Assembly: GCA_021401465.1 (NCBI GenBank)
Contig: JADDMT010000141.1
Coordinates: 1-64,000 of the forward strand
Source of the DNA: Teratosphaeria epicoccoides
Lineage: Eukaryota > Ascomycota > Dothideomycetes > Mycosphaerellales > Teratosphaeriaceae
DNA length: 64,000 nt
Direction: 5' to 3'
Position 1 is the stretch's first letter. Each line of letters starts with the position of its first letter. The translations under genes and the position numbers were made by a program. Positions 9,915 through 20,503 of this stretch are shown piece by piece. The notes below the pieces were generated by a model that ran no database searches, had not been told where the DNA came from, and saw nothing but the letters and a program-made list of their open reading frames with translations.

Positions 9915-12331
9915 GCTAGCGTCTCGTTAATATGTACCTATACTCTAAGGTTGTTCGCGTATCTGGCGCTAATCGCGGCACATCGTTGTAGCCCTGTCTA
10001 GTCTGTCCGTAGGTCTAATTCCGGCGGACCTTGTCGTTTCCCGAATAACTGTCTTCACGGACAAGTTTAGGGATCGTACGGTCTCGGCTTCTTCTCTAAG
10101 CGTTACTATTCTCTAGCCTAAGAGGTCGTTCTCGCCCTTAGCCTCGCTGTTCCTGCGCGTTTCTTGCGTACTCTATCTTTAAGTAGTAGACTCGGAGTCA
10201 TAGCGCTCGTGAAATCTGAATACCTTCGTAGGTTAGGCAGCCTCCCTAGGGCGTAAACTCTACCCTAAACGGTATAATGTCTTAGACAACTTTCTAATGC
10301 ACGTGAGGTTAAGCTACAACTAGTAGTCTCCTTAGGTGTCGTCGCATGCGGTCGGCTAGTTCGTCATACTGAAGCTAGTTGACGTGTTATACTCTATTAA
10401 TCTATGGGCAAGCCTAAGCCTACTAGTTCTGTATAATTCGGATAATATCGAGTCTGACGTCATGCGGCGGCATGGCCTATCGCTCTATGCTCTCGTCTTC
10501 CTCAGAATCAGGAATGACAGCTTCGACAATCTCGTAGTTGTCGTCCGAACCTTCTTCTTCTTCTTCTAGCTCCTGTTGCCTTAGGACTGTTGCACTAGAA
10601 GGTGTACCCCTTAGCGCACAGATTAACTATGCCTTGTTTTGGCTAGGGTACTATCCGGAACTATCTTTATCACTCATGTGAATTCGACAATCGTCGTTGT
10701 AGCACGCAGTCTAAGTAAGTGCGGCATAGTCTAGTTCTCGAGTAGTAGTAGCCTTTTGCTTAGGTGCCGTCGTTGTCGCGCGAGCCTGCTCTATCCTAGG
10801 CAGCTCTTGTCGTTGCTTCTTAGCAAAACATTCGCGGGCAAAGTGTCCCTTCTTTCTACAGTTGTAGCACTCGAGATTACTCTTGTCGAATGGCTTCTTC
10901 AGACCATTCTAGGGAGGAGAGCCCTTCCGCGGCTTTCCTCGGGGTCTATTCCTCGGACGCCCCTTAGTCGCATCTAACTCCATAGGTTAGAGACTATAGT
11001 AATCGCTTCACTATTTTAGTGCCGATCGTTAGACCTTATGGTTAGCCTGTACTAGCTTGCGATTTCCATGTTGTCGTTCTTGCTGTCGTTCCTAGATGCA
11101 ATTATCGATTCTAATCGCGAGATTGCTTATTTCCTTGAATGTCGTTAGCCGATCTCCTTAGGCAATTTCGTCTTTAACCGTCTCCTTTAGTCCCTAGTAG
11201 AACTAAGCGGCTAAAGCATTATCATTCTAGTCAACTCGAGCAGAGAGGGTCTAAAAGTCCGCGTAGTACTTAATAGCAGAACCCTTCTGCTAGATTCCTA
11301 GGAGAGCTCTCTCGGCCTCTTGTTGCTTATTACTAAGCCTAAAAGCTTCGCGTAATGCCTTAAACAAAGACTTGTCTAAGTTGAGAATCTCCCTAGTTGT
11401 CGTCTTCCTAGCTTCGACGTTACTAACATGATCTAGATAATCTGTTAGATGAGGCTAGATAAATTCGAACGCTAGTCCCTTTAGGTAAGAGACAATGTAC
11501 ATCATTCGCTTATAATGTGTTGTAAACCGTTCCATATCTACGTTAAATACTAACTAGCATTGTAGGATAAACATCTCGACTTGAGATCGTTGTCCTGTGA
11601 ACTCTGTTAGGCTTCCTATCTTGAAGCCGTTGTTGCTATGTCTATTCCTAGTAGTTGAACCTGCGACAGATGCTAGAGCTATCTCGCTAAGGTAAATGGA
11701 TTCGAGCTACTACGTAATTTGAGGTATAGTAGTAACTTGTTCTTGTAGTGTCAGTTAACTATTGCTAGAAGTTAAACTAACAGCTAAAGAACTACTTAAC
11801 ATAGGCGTATGTTAAGTGCTCGACGAGTCCCCTAATGCTTCCTTAGAAGTAGTGCTCAAAATGTCATAAGGGTAGGTGCTAATAGTAGGAAGGTAACTAG
11901 GTGTTAGACTTGTAGAGCTGTGAAGAATATCGACAATGGCAATTATCCTTGTGACTAACTATCCCCTAGGGAAAGGGAATTAAATTAAGCACGAAGCTCC
12001 TAACTACCTGTCCTAAAGCTATCCCTATATACTAGAGAGACAGAGTAGCTCTATTAGATCTGTTAATAGACCTAATAGATCCGTGTCTGTAGATCTATAG
12101 ACTAACCCTATAGATCCGGGGGTCTGTTATCCTATAATAGATCCCTTCTCCCCTATAGGCCTGTAGATCTGTAGACTAACCCTACAGATCTAGGGATCTA
12201 TCCTCACGTGACAGATCCTTTCTTCTATGACTATGCTTATGACTTATAGTACTCCTATGACTATACTATGACTCATAGTACTTAGGACCCTTACAATCCT
12301 GTGACTTATAGCACTCCTGACACTCATGACA
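9915..12331 (-). mobile_element. Second gypsy family: 5' LTR and gag region, 3' truncated
   Basis: The minus strand starts with an LTR at 12331 (TGTCATGAGTGTCAGGAG) that ends near 11945. A gag region and then an unrecognised acidic stretch follow to 9915. No RT, RNase H or integrase block is visible, so the element lacks most of pol. A related plus-strand copy of the LTR with the start of the internal region lies at 14213-14695. The element abuts a gag fragment of the first family at 12332, which suggests it inserted into that copy. The whole stretch is rich in TA, consistent with heavy RIP. Confidence 0.75.
10570..11940 (-). pseudogene. Gag polyprotein remnant with CCHC zinc knuckle
   Basis: The minus-strand translation gives a typical retrotransposon Gag: a FTGQRSQVEMF start of the capsid-like domain, then blocks like FKALREAFR and FYxGLKETVKDEIA. 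A basic linker and a perfect zinc knuckle at 10828-10869 (C-YN-C-RKKG-H-FARE-C) follow. An acidic Glu-run stretch comes after it at about 10500-10570. Many in-frame TAG and TAA stops replace Trp and Gln codons. It would have packaged element RNA; it cannot now be made in full length. Confidence 0.8.
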
Positions 12332-13209
12332 GGTAGGTAGCAAAGCTAGAGGTTAATTGTCTCTTCCCCTGCTTAGCCTTCTTATACTTAACAGACATAG
12401 TAAGGGCATAGTTCCCTAGATCCTTGACCTAGTCGACATAGAACTAGCGAAAGTCCGCCTATGTATACATTCTGTTATAGACCTACATAAGGTCATACTA
12501 CTTATGCTAATTATTGCGAGGTTCTTTATCCTCTTTAAGCTACATTACACTAAAGGCGACTCGTTCGCCCTCTATAGAGTATCTGCGTAGATTAAGTATG
12601 AAAACTACCTCGCATGCCTGCAAGAAAGTTTAAGCCTCCTTTAAGGTATCTCCCTTAAACGGCTTCAGGTTACATGCGTTACGACTACCTCCTAGTTAGC
12701 CTATCATGGCCCTAAATTCGGGCACTAGATTTGCAGGTACATGCAGAGAGTCTACGCCTACTAGTATGTTATCTTTGTAGGTCCCTAGCATGAAATCTTG
12801 CTAGATTTCTTCATCCGCTAGTTTATTAGTACTACTTATAGCAATGTCTTTGTTGTCCTCGCTATTGTCGCTACTAGAAGGGGTGCGGCTCTAGCTCTAG
12901 TTCGCAAGGCAGTTCGCGACCTAATTAACAATCATGGCTATAAGGGCTAGGTTGATAGTTAGGGTTAGCTATAGTCCCTATATAGGGGGTCTATTACCTT
13001 GTCTGCTATGTAATTAGCCTCTAGTAGAACTGTTGCTTAATGTAGTGTCGCTTTTAGGGGGTACTTCTACAGGCTAGTTACTTAGGCTAGCTTCGCTATT
13101 ATAGGCACTTAGGATAGTACTTGCTACGCGTTAGTTATAAGTTTATAGTACTCTAGATATATCGTAGTATTCTCTACTAGACTACAAAGCAGGGGGGAGA
13201 AAGCAGAAC
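12332..13209 (-). pseudogene. Gag 5' fragment of a second chromovirus copy
   Basis: This corresponds to about 6147-7028 of the first element and keeps the primer-binding region near 13193-13209. The gag ATG is mutated to ATA. It is more mutated than the first copy, mostly by C-to-T and G-to-A. Its left side is cut by the second gypsy family at 12331/12332. Confidence 0.85.
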
Positions 13210-13394
13210 TAATATAGATATATATGCTATATAATATAGAAATATCTTGTAGTATGACAGAGTAATCCGACCTTTTAATAGATACAAGATAGTACTGCTT
13301 TCTGCTTATCGAAGAGGTAGCGCTAGAGGTACTTATAACCCCTAACGCCCCTTAATTAGGGAAAGCATGTCTAAGCCTATCCCTGTAGGGGTAT

Positions 13395-13466
13395 TGACAG
13401 TTTCGCAGGTGTTCTAGGGAGTACCGAGAACACCTGGGAACCCCTAGAACACCTGCGAAACTGTCA
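13395..13466. repeat. 25-bp perfect inverted repeat (foldback)
   Basis: The bases 13395-13419 are the exact reverse complement of 13442-13466, with a 22-nt loop. The stem could form a hairpin in single-stranded DNA or RNA. One arm is the left terminus of the 1555-bp insertion. There is no protein gene in it. It may be a terminator-like hairpin or the remains of a small foldback element. Confidence 0.85.
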
Positions 13467-13581
13467 GCAAAAGATACGAAGTTTCGAGAAAGGAACGAAC
13501 CTAGGAAGAAGATCCTAAGCCACGACTAGACTCCTGCGGGACGCCGTCGACCGGCTCGGCTATCACGCCATCCAGGAAACC

Positions 13582-14022
13582 CTAATATGAGGAGTTAGCG
13601 AAACCCTCTATTGCGCTCCATGTCGTAGGACTAAGAGCGAGACCCGCGGAAGGATCTAGGTCAAGAAGAAACCCGGCCTGCGCAAGAGCTTGTTCCTCGG
13701 CCTCCTCCTCCCTAATCTCGCGCTCCTCGAGAGCGCGACCATCTTCGACCTCCTAGTCGACTGCGTCTAACTGTTTTCGAAGACGCATCTCCTTCGCATG
13801 CGCCTCTAGCATCTTCTGCGAAGCTTCGGCTAGGACTACCTTCGCATGATCGAGATCGGCAATTAGTCTTTTCCGCCGATCGCCTAACTTCTTCTATTCG
13901 ACCTCTGTCACCTTCGCGTCGCAACTCCGACAGTTGCTAAAGTGACATTACGAACATTTCCCTGAGGAAATGTGTACCTAACAGACGAGCTTTAGCTCTT
14001 GACACTAAGTACAGGACTTCAT
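13582..14022 (-). pseudogene. Second Zn2Cys6-like ORF with a coiled-coil tail
   Basis: From the ATG at 14022 one frame of 147 codons runs to a TAG at 13582-13584, with four or more in-frame stops. Residues 4-37 hold cysteines spaced C-x2-C-x6-C-x8-C-x2-C-x7-C with an extra Cys, matching Zn2Cys6 spacing (C-x2-C-x6-C-x5-12-C-x2-C-x6-8-C). A charged, heptad-like helix of about 65 residues follows, rich in Lys, Arg, Glu and Leu, and an acidic stretch comes next. No transposase motif is seen. Its layout parallels that of the family A gene, although the sequences do not align. Confidence 0.55.
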
Positions 14023-14212
14023 GCTGTCCTAGCCCTAACGATAGATTCGATTCGCGCGGCGTTTGCGTTTCTGCGTTAAAGGGGCGTCAGTGTCTAGAAT
14101 GACACAAGGCAGTGATGTAGAAAGAGAAGACATCACAGTTTGAAAGAAGAAACAAGAGAAACCCCGCACTAATGAGGTAGCTTAGGGACGAGCTAGACTA
14201 AGAGGGGGATAG

Positions 14213-14695
14213 TGTCATGAGTGTCAGGAGTACTGTCCGGAGTACTATAGGATACAGGATCATGTAGGTCCTAAGTGCTATGAGTCATAGTACTATCATA
14301 GGAGTACTATAAGTCATAGGCATAGTTATAGAAGAAAGGATCTGTCACGTGAGGACAGATCCCCGGATCTGTAGGGTTAGTCTACAGATCCATGGGCTTG
14401 CAAGGAAGAAGGGATCTGTCACGTGATAACAGACCCTTAGATCTGTAGGGTTAGTCCACAGATCTACAGACACGGATCTGTTAGGTCTGTCGACAGATCT
14501 AACAGAGCTGCTCTGTTGCTCTCTAGTATATAGGGATGGCTTTAGGACAGGTAGTTAGGAGCTTCGTGCTTAATCTTAATTTAATCCTCTCTTGCTTAGA
14601 GGAGAGTCAGTTACAAGGTTAACTGCTATTGTCGATATTCTTCACAGCTCCCGAGTCTAACACCTAGTCACCTTCCTGCTATCGGCACCTACTGA
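14213..14695 (+). repeat. Plus-strand fragment of the second gypsy LTR and leader
   Basis: It starts TGTCATGAGTGTCAGGAG and is homologous to the reverse complement of about 11872-12331. It covers the LTR (to about 14607) and the first 90 bp of the internal region, then breaks off at the tandem repeat. It is less TA-rich than the other copy. Confidence 0.8.
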
Positions 14696-14814
14696 TATGC
14701 CGGACGTACGGGCGCCAGCCGCAGGCTTGGCGTCACGTGACCTTGCGGATATCTGAGATGCCAGACGTACGGGTGCCAGCCACAGGCTTGGCGTCACGTG
14801 ACCTCGCGGATGTT
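14693..14814. repeat. Two tandem copies of a 61-bp unit
   Basis: Units at 14693-14753 and 14754-14814 share the core GGCTTGGCGTCACGTGACC and differ at a few positions. The core contains the palindrome TCACGTGA. The repeat marks the breakpoint of the LTR fragment to its left. Confidence 0.85.
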
Positions 14815-15128
14815 TCTCGGGTTACAGTGTGTGTGTATATGTAGCCGACCGTAATCAGCCCTGTCACAGGACTGATTACTAAGCCTTTTGGCCATGTGGG
14901 GTAGTAGTGAAAGGTCGGCACACCTTCCCTATCACCTACCCTTATGACAGTATCGTAGGGTTAGTAACATAGAGGCATCTTATGTCAAACATTAATCCTA
15001 CTTAGATAACATATAAGCTAATGTATGTATAAAGGACCCCCTTACTATGTGTAGCAGGGTCACTATATGCTAAGGGTAGACATTAGAACCTATGCGGCTC
15101 TAATAGCCCCCTAGTATTAACCGTATTA

Positions 15129-17896
15129 GCTAGACAATAGTAGAAACATATTGTTAATGTACTAAGAAGGCTAGGTCTAAGGGTAATTAAGGTTAATGAA
15201 TAATAATACAAGCATAATAATATGCATATACATAGATTACCTATTATTACTAGGTTCTGATATAGAAGATATAATACTCTGAAAGCTAACATAGCTAAAG
15301 AGGTTAAAGTGTAGGCCTGTTAAATATTACTTAGGCATTAAAATACTAAGGGATTAGCCTAGTAAGGCCATAATACTGTCTTAGGAAGGATATCTTAATA
15401 TTATCAGAGATAAATCCATGGATCGGGCTAATAGTCTGTAATATCAAATAGCTACTTAATCCTGGCACTGCTCTCCCTATTAGCATATCGGCGCATGTGT
15501 CGGTCTGACTATTAACAGCATTCTATACAGAAATGAGCCGCCACTAAATCTGACGATTAGAACTTCCTGGCTCTGGCTAAAAGCATTTTGTCCTGGGTCG
15601 ATGAAGCGGATCATTATTTGCCAACGAGTCAACCTTTCGAGGCAGCAAGAATAAAAGCGTATCCGTAAGTTTTTGTTATAGCACTACGGCCATTACTACA
15701 ATCTGAGGATCCAAGATGTTTCGAAGCTGCCGAATCAGTGCAGTTTAGTTCTGAAGGTAAGAGAGTCCGATCTTTCGTCCTCTTACGATGATGGCCGCAT
15801 TCAATTGCTCTATAACATGATCCAGAGCAGGTCGTGGAACCGTCTCTTCGCACTGTAGGCCTTGGAGTCCCCTCTCGTCAATATTTTCCGGGAGAAGAGT
15901 TCGCCTTGTGCGCATGAAACTTTGAGTCTGCCGCAAATCGCCAAGTGTAAGGAGAATCATGGTCCGTGAATGAGGTTGTCCGATGCCGCAGTGACAGTCT
16001 AGCGCCGAGCAGTAAGGCCCAAAAGCCAGCCAGTCCAATACTAGCCGGAGCAAGCACCAGGAAGCGCATTTGCCTCTCGAACCGCTCTTTCACGACGCTA
16101 GCAATCTTCATGGCTAGAGGGAATGGGAACGGTGAGTGTACTCGATATTTCTGCGTGTGTGTATCAGATGCGCTGACGAAATAAGCGTAGTCAAGGACTG
16201 CAACAAAGGCATTAGTAATTAATACACAAGTTGTGATTCATATTCTTCAGGATGTGGCGTGAGCGACTTTTTGATCTAGGTGCGACAGCTAGTCTTGTAT
16301 GCGACGGATTAGCAGAGGGCTCCTTACAGTGTTTGCCAAATATTTGATCTGTGCCAGAAGCATAAGTCAATACACTGCTGACGAATTATGAAGGCCTGCA
16401 ACACAGATAGCAAGTCGTTCTCAAGAAGCGAATAAGGCTCATGTTAAATCTTCGCAGGTCTTCTGCGACTAACAGGGTCATGGGACAGAGCGGAGAGACT
16501 GCACCACTAGCAATTGCTATTGTCATGCGTCTACGGCCTCGGCTTGCTGCTACCCTGGCCTCCGATATGTTAGATGCCAATAAATGAAGAGCAATAGAAT
16601 CGTATGTACTCGTCGTTGGACAGCGGCGGGACAGAGACCAGAGAGCGATGTCGTAGGGACTTCTTAGAGGAATGAAATAGCGGTACGTCTGCTCGGTCAA
16701 CTTTGCCTGTTTGCTAACGTATTCGTGCAATTAGTGACGGGACTGCTTCGAGGTTATAGTCGAATGCACGGGCGGCCGCAAGTCATTTACGACCTAGTCG
16801 TGAGCAGCAAGCAGTTGACGTTGATATCTGGTTCATGATCACGTCGCAGGCGGCTGGACGCGCCATGTCCGCCAGCCTGCCGAACAATCTGTTGCACCGT
16901 CAAGCACCACCAGGCTAGTAGAAGTACAGAGCCAGCGATAGGCAATAACAGCATGGCCGGCTTTGTTCCTCCCTACCTACCTACCTGAGCCTTCTAGCTG
17001 ACCTTCCAATACTTCGCGTGATTCAGTCCATCCATTGACCGACCAGTTGGTGTAGTGATTGAGAGGCAGGTCAAATCTCAGTAGTAGGCATCCCCAGTCA
17101 TCATTATTAGCGTTTGATGACCCCTGATCAATGATAGGTCCCACGAGGTACGAGACGTCTACACAAAAAGCGCACTGTAGGCGAGACTCCGCATTTAGGT
17201 GATATGAAGCGGTCATCAGCATCGCGATGTAGTTGTTTTCATTACCCCCATATTACGTAGCACGCCTCGGGAGGCTCCAGCCGCAGTCTGCGGTAGCGAA
17301 TCAAATCGGCCACGGGATCTGGGATGAAACAAATGTACGGACTCCACGTGCGGAGAGAGCAGATTGGATCGTGTGGTGGCGATTCCTGTGGCGTGAATAG
17401 AAAAACAATCGACTTGTTCTGGGAAAGATCAATCGCCTGAGCTTCTGATACAATCCAATCAGTCTGTGGAATGCCATACGTTGCCATACCATCACAACGC
17501 TGGCGCATGAAGTGCGTCGGCTTGCAGACCCGTCCGAAGGGAAAGTCACCCGTCTCTGCGCCTCGCCGCGCTGGCCGATACTCCCGAGTTGGAAAAGTTT
17601 GACTAACACTCTGCGCAGCGCTAGGCGCCTAACTGGAAAGCTGCTGCCGTTAACTGAATAGTTGCTTTCTCGCAAACATCACGCGCAACACAGCACAGAC
17701 ACCTCTGCCCGCTTGGCTGATGTGAGGAGAAAAATGCGTGTGATGGCGTTTTCACGATCCATGGAAGGGTCAGAGGTATATGAGAACGTAGGTGCACCTT
17801 ACTGTATCTCTTTGTCTCCTCTCAAGCTTGTACTGTCGAGACTAACATCGACTGCAACTATTCATCAAAGCTCAGGTCAATTATACCAGCACTCTA
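15129..17896. other. Border region without a supported gene
   Basis: About 350 bp next to the LTR are AT-rich and look like decayed repeat. From about 15480 base composition becomes normal. Short minus-strand frames occur (15745-16111, 16386-16730, 16977-17508), one with a possible membrane helix near 16050. The pair at 16977-17508 reads well in two frames that differ by one base and could be a decayed or spliced gene, but no domain is recognisable. I do not call a gene here. Confidence 0.4.
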
Positions 17897-18482
17897 ATGT
17901 CTCGCAATTTCTCGATCACAGAGCCTCACCCGAATGTCACATCCGGGTTCATTGGTTCTGGTCGAGGCGGCGCTGGTACGTGTTGTGACGAACAGCAGGT
18001 TAACCTAAGATGTCGCTGACCTTCACCTCCAGGCAACTACGCTCACTACAAAGTCGACGAAGTGAGCGTTGGCGCCAGTGCCACAGGGCCTCCAGCACGC
18101 ATGAGTCTGTCGCGCCCATCCAGGCGCACAGTGTATTCTGGACGAGGAGGTGCCGGAAATGCATATCAGTCAACGCCTGCTTCTGAGGAACCTATATTTC
18201 AGTTCGACGAGGAGCTCAGAAAGAAGGACCGCGTCGCACCTGTGTAGGTCTTCACCATCTCCCAAGCTTTCATTTATTGTCTGACCTTTTATCTACAGGT
18301 ACTTCAGCATCGGCAGGGGCGGCGGTGGGAATTTCATCGACGAGACCTCGCATGACGGGCGCTCGAGTTCGATGAGGGCAGGCTCTGGCGGGTCCATTGC
18401 ATCCGCAGACTCCGACAGGTCGACTGCAAGCCGAGTCGGTGATGTCTTTAGCAGGCTCACCAGGCACATCTCCAAGCAGTAA
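17897..18482 (+). CDS. DUF3602 family protein (PAR32-like)
   Basis: Three exons, 17897-17975, 18033-18243 and 18299-18482, give 157 residues. Both introns are GT-AG and 55-57 nt. The splice joins restore the family's glycine-rich repeats: GRGGAGN at the first junction, GRGGAGN again in exon 2, and GRGGGGN after the second junction. Family members are small, mostly disordered proteins of about 150 residues, so the length fits. In yeast the related Par32 is phosphorylated on rapamycin treatment and acts on ammonium transporters; that role is family knowledge, not shown here. The start is the first ATG of the open frame. The C-terminus is Ser/Arg-rich and ends SRLTRHISKQ. Confidence 0.85.
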
Positions 18483-19293
18483 GCAGCAAGCAGCATGACG
18501 CTCGACAATTGGACAGCAACGATATTACGACTTTCCTCACCTTCGGCGAGCAATTCTGGCTCTCGCATGACTCTTGACAAAGCATGGTGTTTGAGAGGAT
18601 GGTCGATAGTAGGTAGGATAATGACTTGGGGTTTTTGGTTTACATCATGGTATTATGGAAGAAGACACAAAAGTGTTTACAGCAATATACCCACAACCGG
18701 CGAGGTTTGGCACTCGCGCAGAGGGCGCCTTTACGGCACGGCAAGCAAATGTATCGTGGTTGGGCATGGCGGCGGTAATAGCGATGCTTGAGTGGGTAAG
18801 CTCGCATGTATAACAAATATCTCTACCTATCAACAAGCCAGCCGTGGAGCACTTCATCTGTAAGCTTATTCGTCGCATCTGAAATTATGATGTGCTCTTA
18901 TTACGATTAAGTTACCGCTTAGTAGAGGTTTGCATGATGGGTCGGCCGCGCGTTGGTCGTTGTTTCGCCGCTCCTATTTTTACGGAGTCCGTTCCATCGC
19001 CAACCTCACACCAGCCCCTGCTCCCTAGAACAAAGCCGTATCAACGCCCCGCAGCTCACTCGGATCCTAATGGAATACCACGGTAGGTTAGAAGGCGTGT
19101 TTCAAGTGCGCCCCGTCGCCTTTGCGTGCCTGCTAGAATAGGCCTGCACCGCCCAGCTTTCTTCTCGGTTTCTACATTCCATTGCGACAGGATTTCGCGT
19201 GGCTGTCTGTGCAGGCTCACATAGCAACGATATAGCAAGCCATTTATCTCCCACCGAAACCTCGATCTATTGCTGGACAATAGCACACACGAA
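18483..19293. other. Intergenic, no gene seen
   Basis: It separates the DUF3602 gene from the Ser/Thr-rich protein gene. Frames here are short and show no recognisable motif. It probably holds the 3' UTR of the first and the promoter of the second. Confidence 0.5.
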
Positions 19294-19785
19294 ATGCGGC
19301 CTATACCCAGCATAATCGCCATTCTCACTGCATACGCCTTTCGAGCAACCTGTGCGACGCCAAATGGCACCACATCTGCCACCGTCATAACAAGCCCATC
19401 GACTGGGCTATACTTCAACTTCACCACGAGTACCATCTCGACTGCATCGTCAACGAACAGCACGTCCCTGACTTCTACGTCGTCCTCGTCCTCTGAAATC
19501 ACCAGCACAGTGTCGTCAAGCGCACACCTCAGTACCGTTTCAGATGCGACATCTACGTACCTCACCACTGTGCATCCGGCGGCTTCTACGAAGTCAGGTT
19601 CGACTATCACAAGCTATATGATGGCGTCTGGGACGATGGACACGACTACAGCTGCAGGATCGACCAGTGCAGCGTCTGGCACAGCTTCGGCATCCCTCGT
19701 TGGTGGGACTGGCAGCAGGAAAGCAGAGCTGTTTTCATGGACCGGATTCGGGTCGTTGGCTTTGGGACTGGCTATCGTGGTATGA
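19294..19785 (+). CDS. Ser/Thr-rich, probably GPI-anchored cell-surface protein
   Basis: This single-exon gene encodes 163 residues. The chosen ATG starts a signal peptide (MRPIPSIIAILTAYAF, cleavage probably after the ATC-A region near residue 19). An in-frame ATG 24 bp upstream is possible but would put charged residues before the signal. Residues 20-140 are dominated by Ser, Thr and Ala, typical of heavily O-mannosylated wall proteins, with a few N-x-S/T sites. The C-terminus has a small-residue stretch (GGTGS) followed by a hydrophobic tail ending LALGLAIVV with no charge after it, as GPI signals have. No enzymatic domain is visible. Likely cell wall or plasma membrane. Confidence 0.72.
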   Translation: MRPIPSIIAILTAYAFRATCATPNGTTSATVITSPSTGLYFNFTTSTISTASSTNSTSLTSTSSSSSEITSTVSSSAHLSTVSDATSTYLTTVHPAASTKSGSTITSYMMASGTMDTTTAAGSTSAASGTASASLVGGTGSRKAELFSWTGFGSLALGLAIVV

Positions 19786-20503
19786 CTGTGATGAGCAGCA
19801 GTGGGCAGTGTTTCGACTTCAGAGCCTGGAGCTGATGGTGCAGGCAAGACGACAGTGGATCGTGATACTTGCGACTGCCCATTCCCGTCATCTATAAGCG
19901 CTTTTAGGGCCTACTGCATACCTAGGGGCTTCCTGCGACGACTGGCCGCCAAAGACATCTCGACATCATATGACAGGATAGTGTGAAAGTGATTTGGCGA
20001 TCCAGCGCATGCACTTCGAATGTATCGCTTGGGATGTGCCAGGACTCCCGTCAAAAGCAGCGTTGGTCAAGTTACAAGTGTCCAAAGGCCGGTGTATAGC
20101 GGCCCTGTCAGTCGACCAAACAGTTGTACAGTAACAACGCAATCCTAGCAAAGCAGCAGATAGGATCAGATCAACTTCGGTACCTTTGACATACCCTCCA
20201 TTCATCCGAGATCCCCTGTTGTGGCACGCAAGTCCGACTCAGTCAATTAAACGGCTGCACTCATTCCTCCGACGTCTTCACAAAGCACCCGTAATGTTCT
20301 ACAGATCTCGAGTCTGGCGTAGCTGTTATGTCTCTCCCAATCACACGCCACTCCCCAACTGCAGGTGGCCCGAATTTGGGACTAGTGAAACGTTCAGGAC
20401 CTCGGCTTGATCACCACTTGCCATGTTGCCAGGACTTGAGAGTCAAGCAACTTGAATTGACATTTGCATAGCTCGTCCGGGGTCAGAAAACCAGCACAGC
20501 ATC
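19786..20503. other. Intergenic, no gene seen
   Basis: Only short overlapping frames occur, with no motif. It probably contains the promoter of the dienoyl-CoA isomerase gene. Confidence 0.5.

Larger units (their letters stand above)
13395..14949. mobile_element. 1555-bp inserted element with GTAT target duplication
   Basis: The insert begins TGACAGTTTCGCAGG and ends CCTTATGACA, so both strands start with TG and end with CA, as LTR-type elements do. The flanking GTAT is duplicated. Inside are a 25-bp foldback at the left end, a Cys-rich coiled-coil pseudogene on the minus strand, a plus-strand piece of the second gypsy LTR, and a 61-bp tandem duplication. There is no transposase or RT. It may be a non-autonomous LTR element or a composite of nested fragments. 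Confidence 0.7.
13210..15128 (-). repeat. Chromovirus LTR split by a 1555-bp insertion
   Basis: The LTR lies in two pieces, 13210-13394 (185 bp) and 14954-15128 (175 bp). Together they make exactly 360 bp, the length of the two unbroken copies. The split is caused by the insertion at 13395-14949, flanked by a 4-bp duplication GTAT (13391-13394 and 14950-14953). The outer end reads TAATACGG, with TG mutated to TA. Confidence 0.88.

Noticed and set aside
19056..19610. 184-codon minus-strand frame over the Ser/Thr-rich protein gene
   Set aside because: It is the antisense of Ser/Thr repeats (Val/Asp-rich as a result). The plus strand has a signal peptide and GPI tail, so the plus gene is real.
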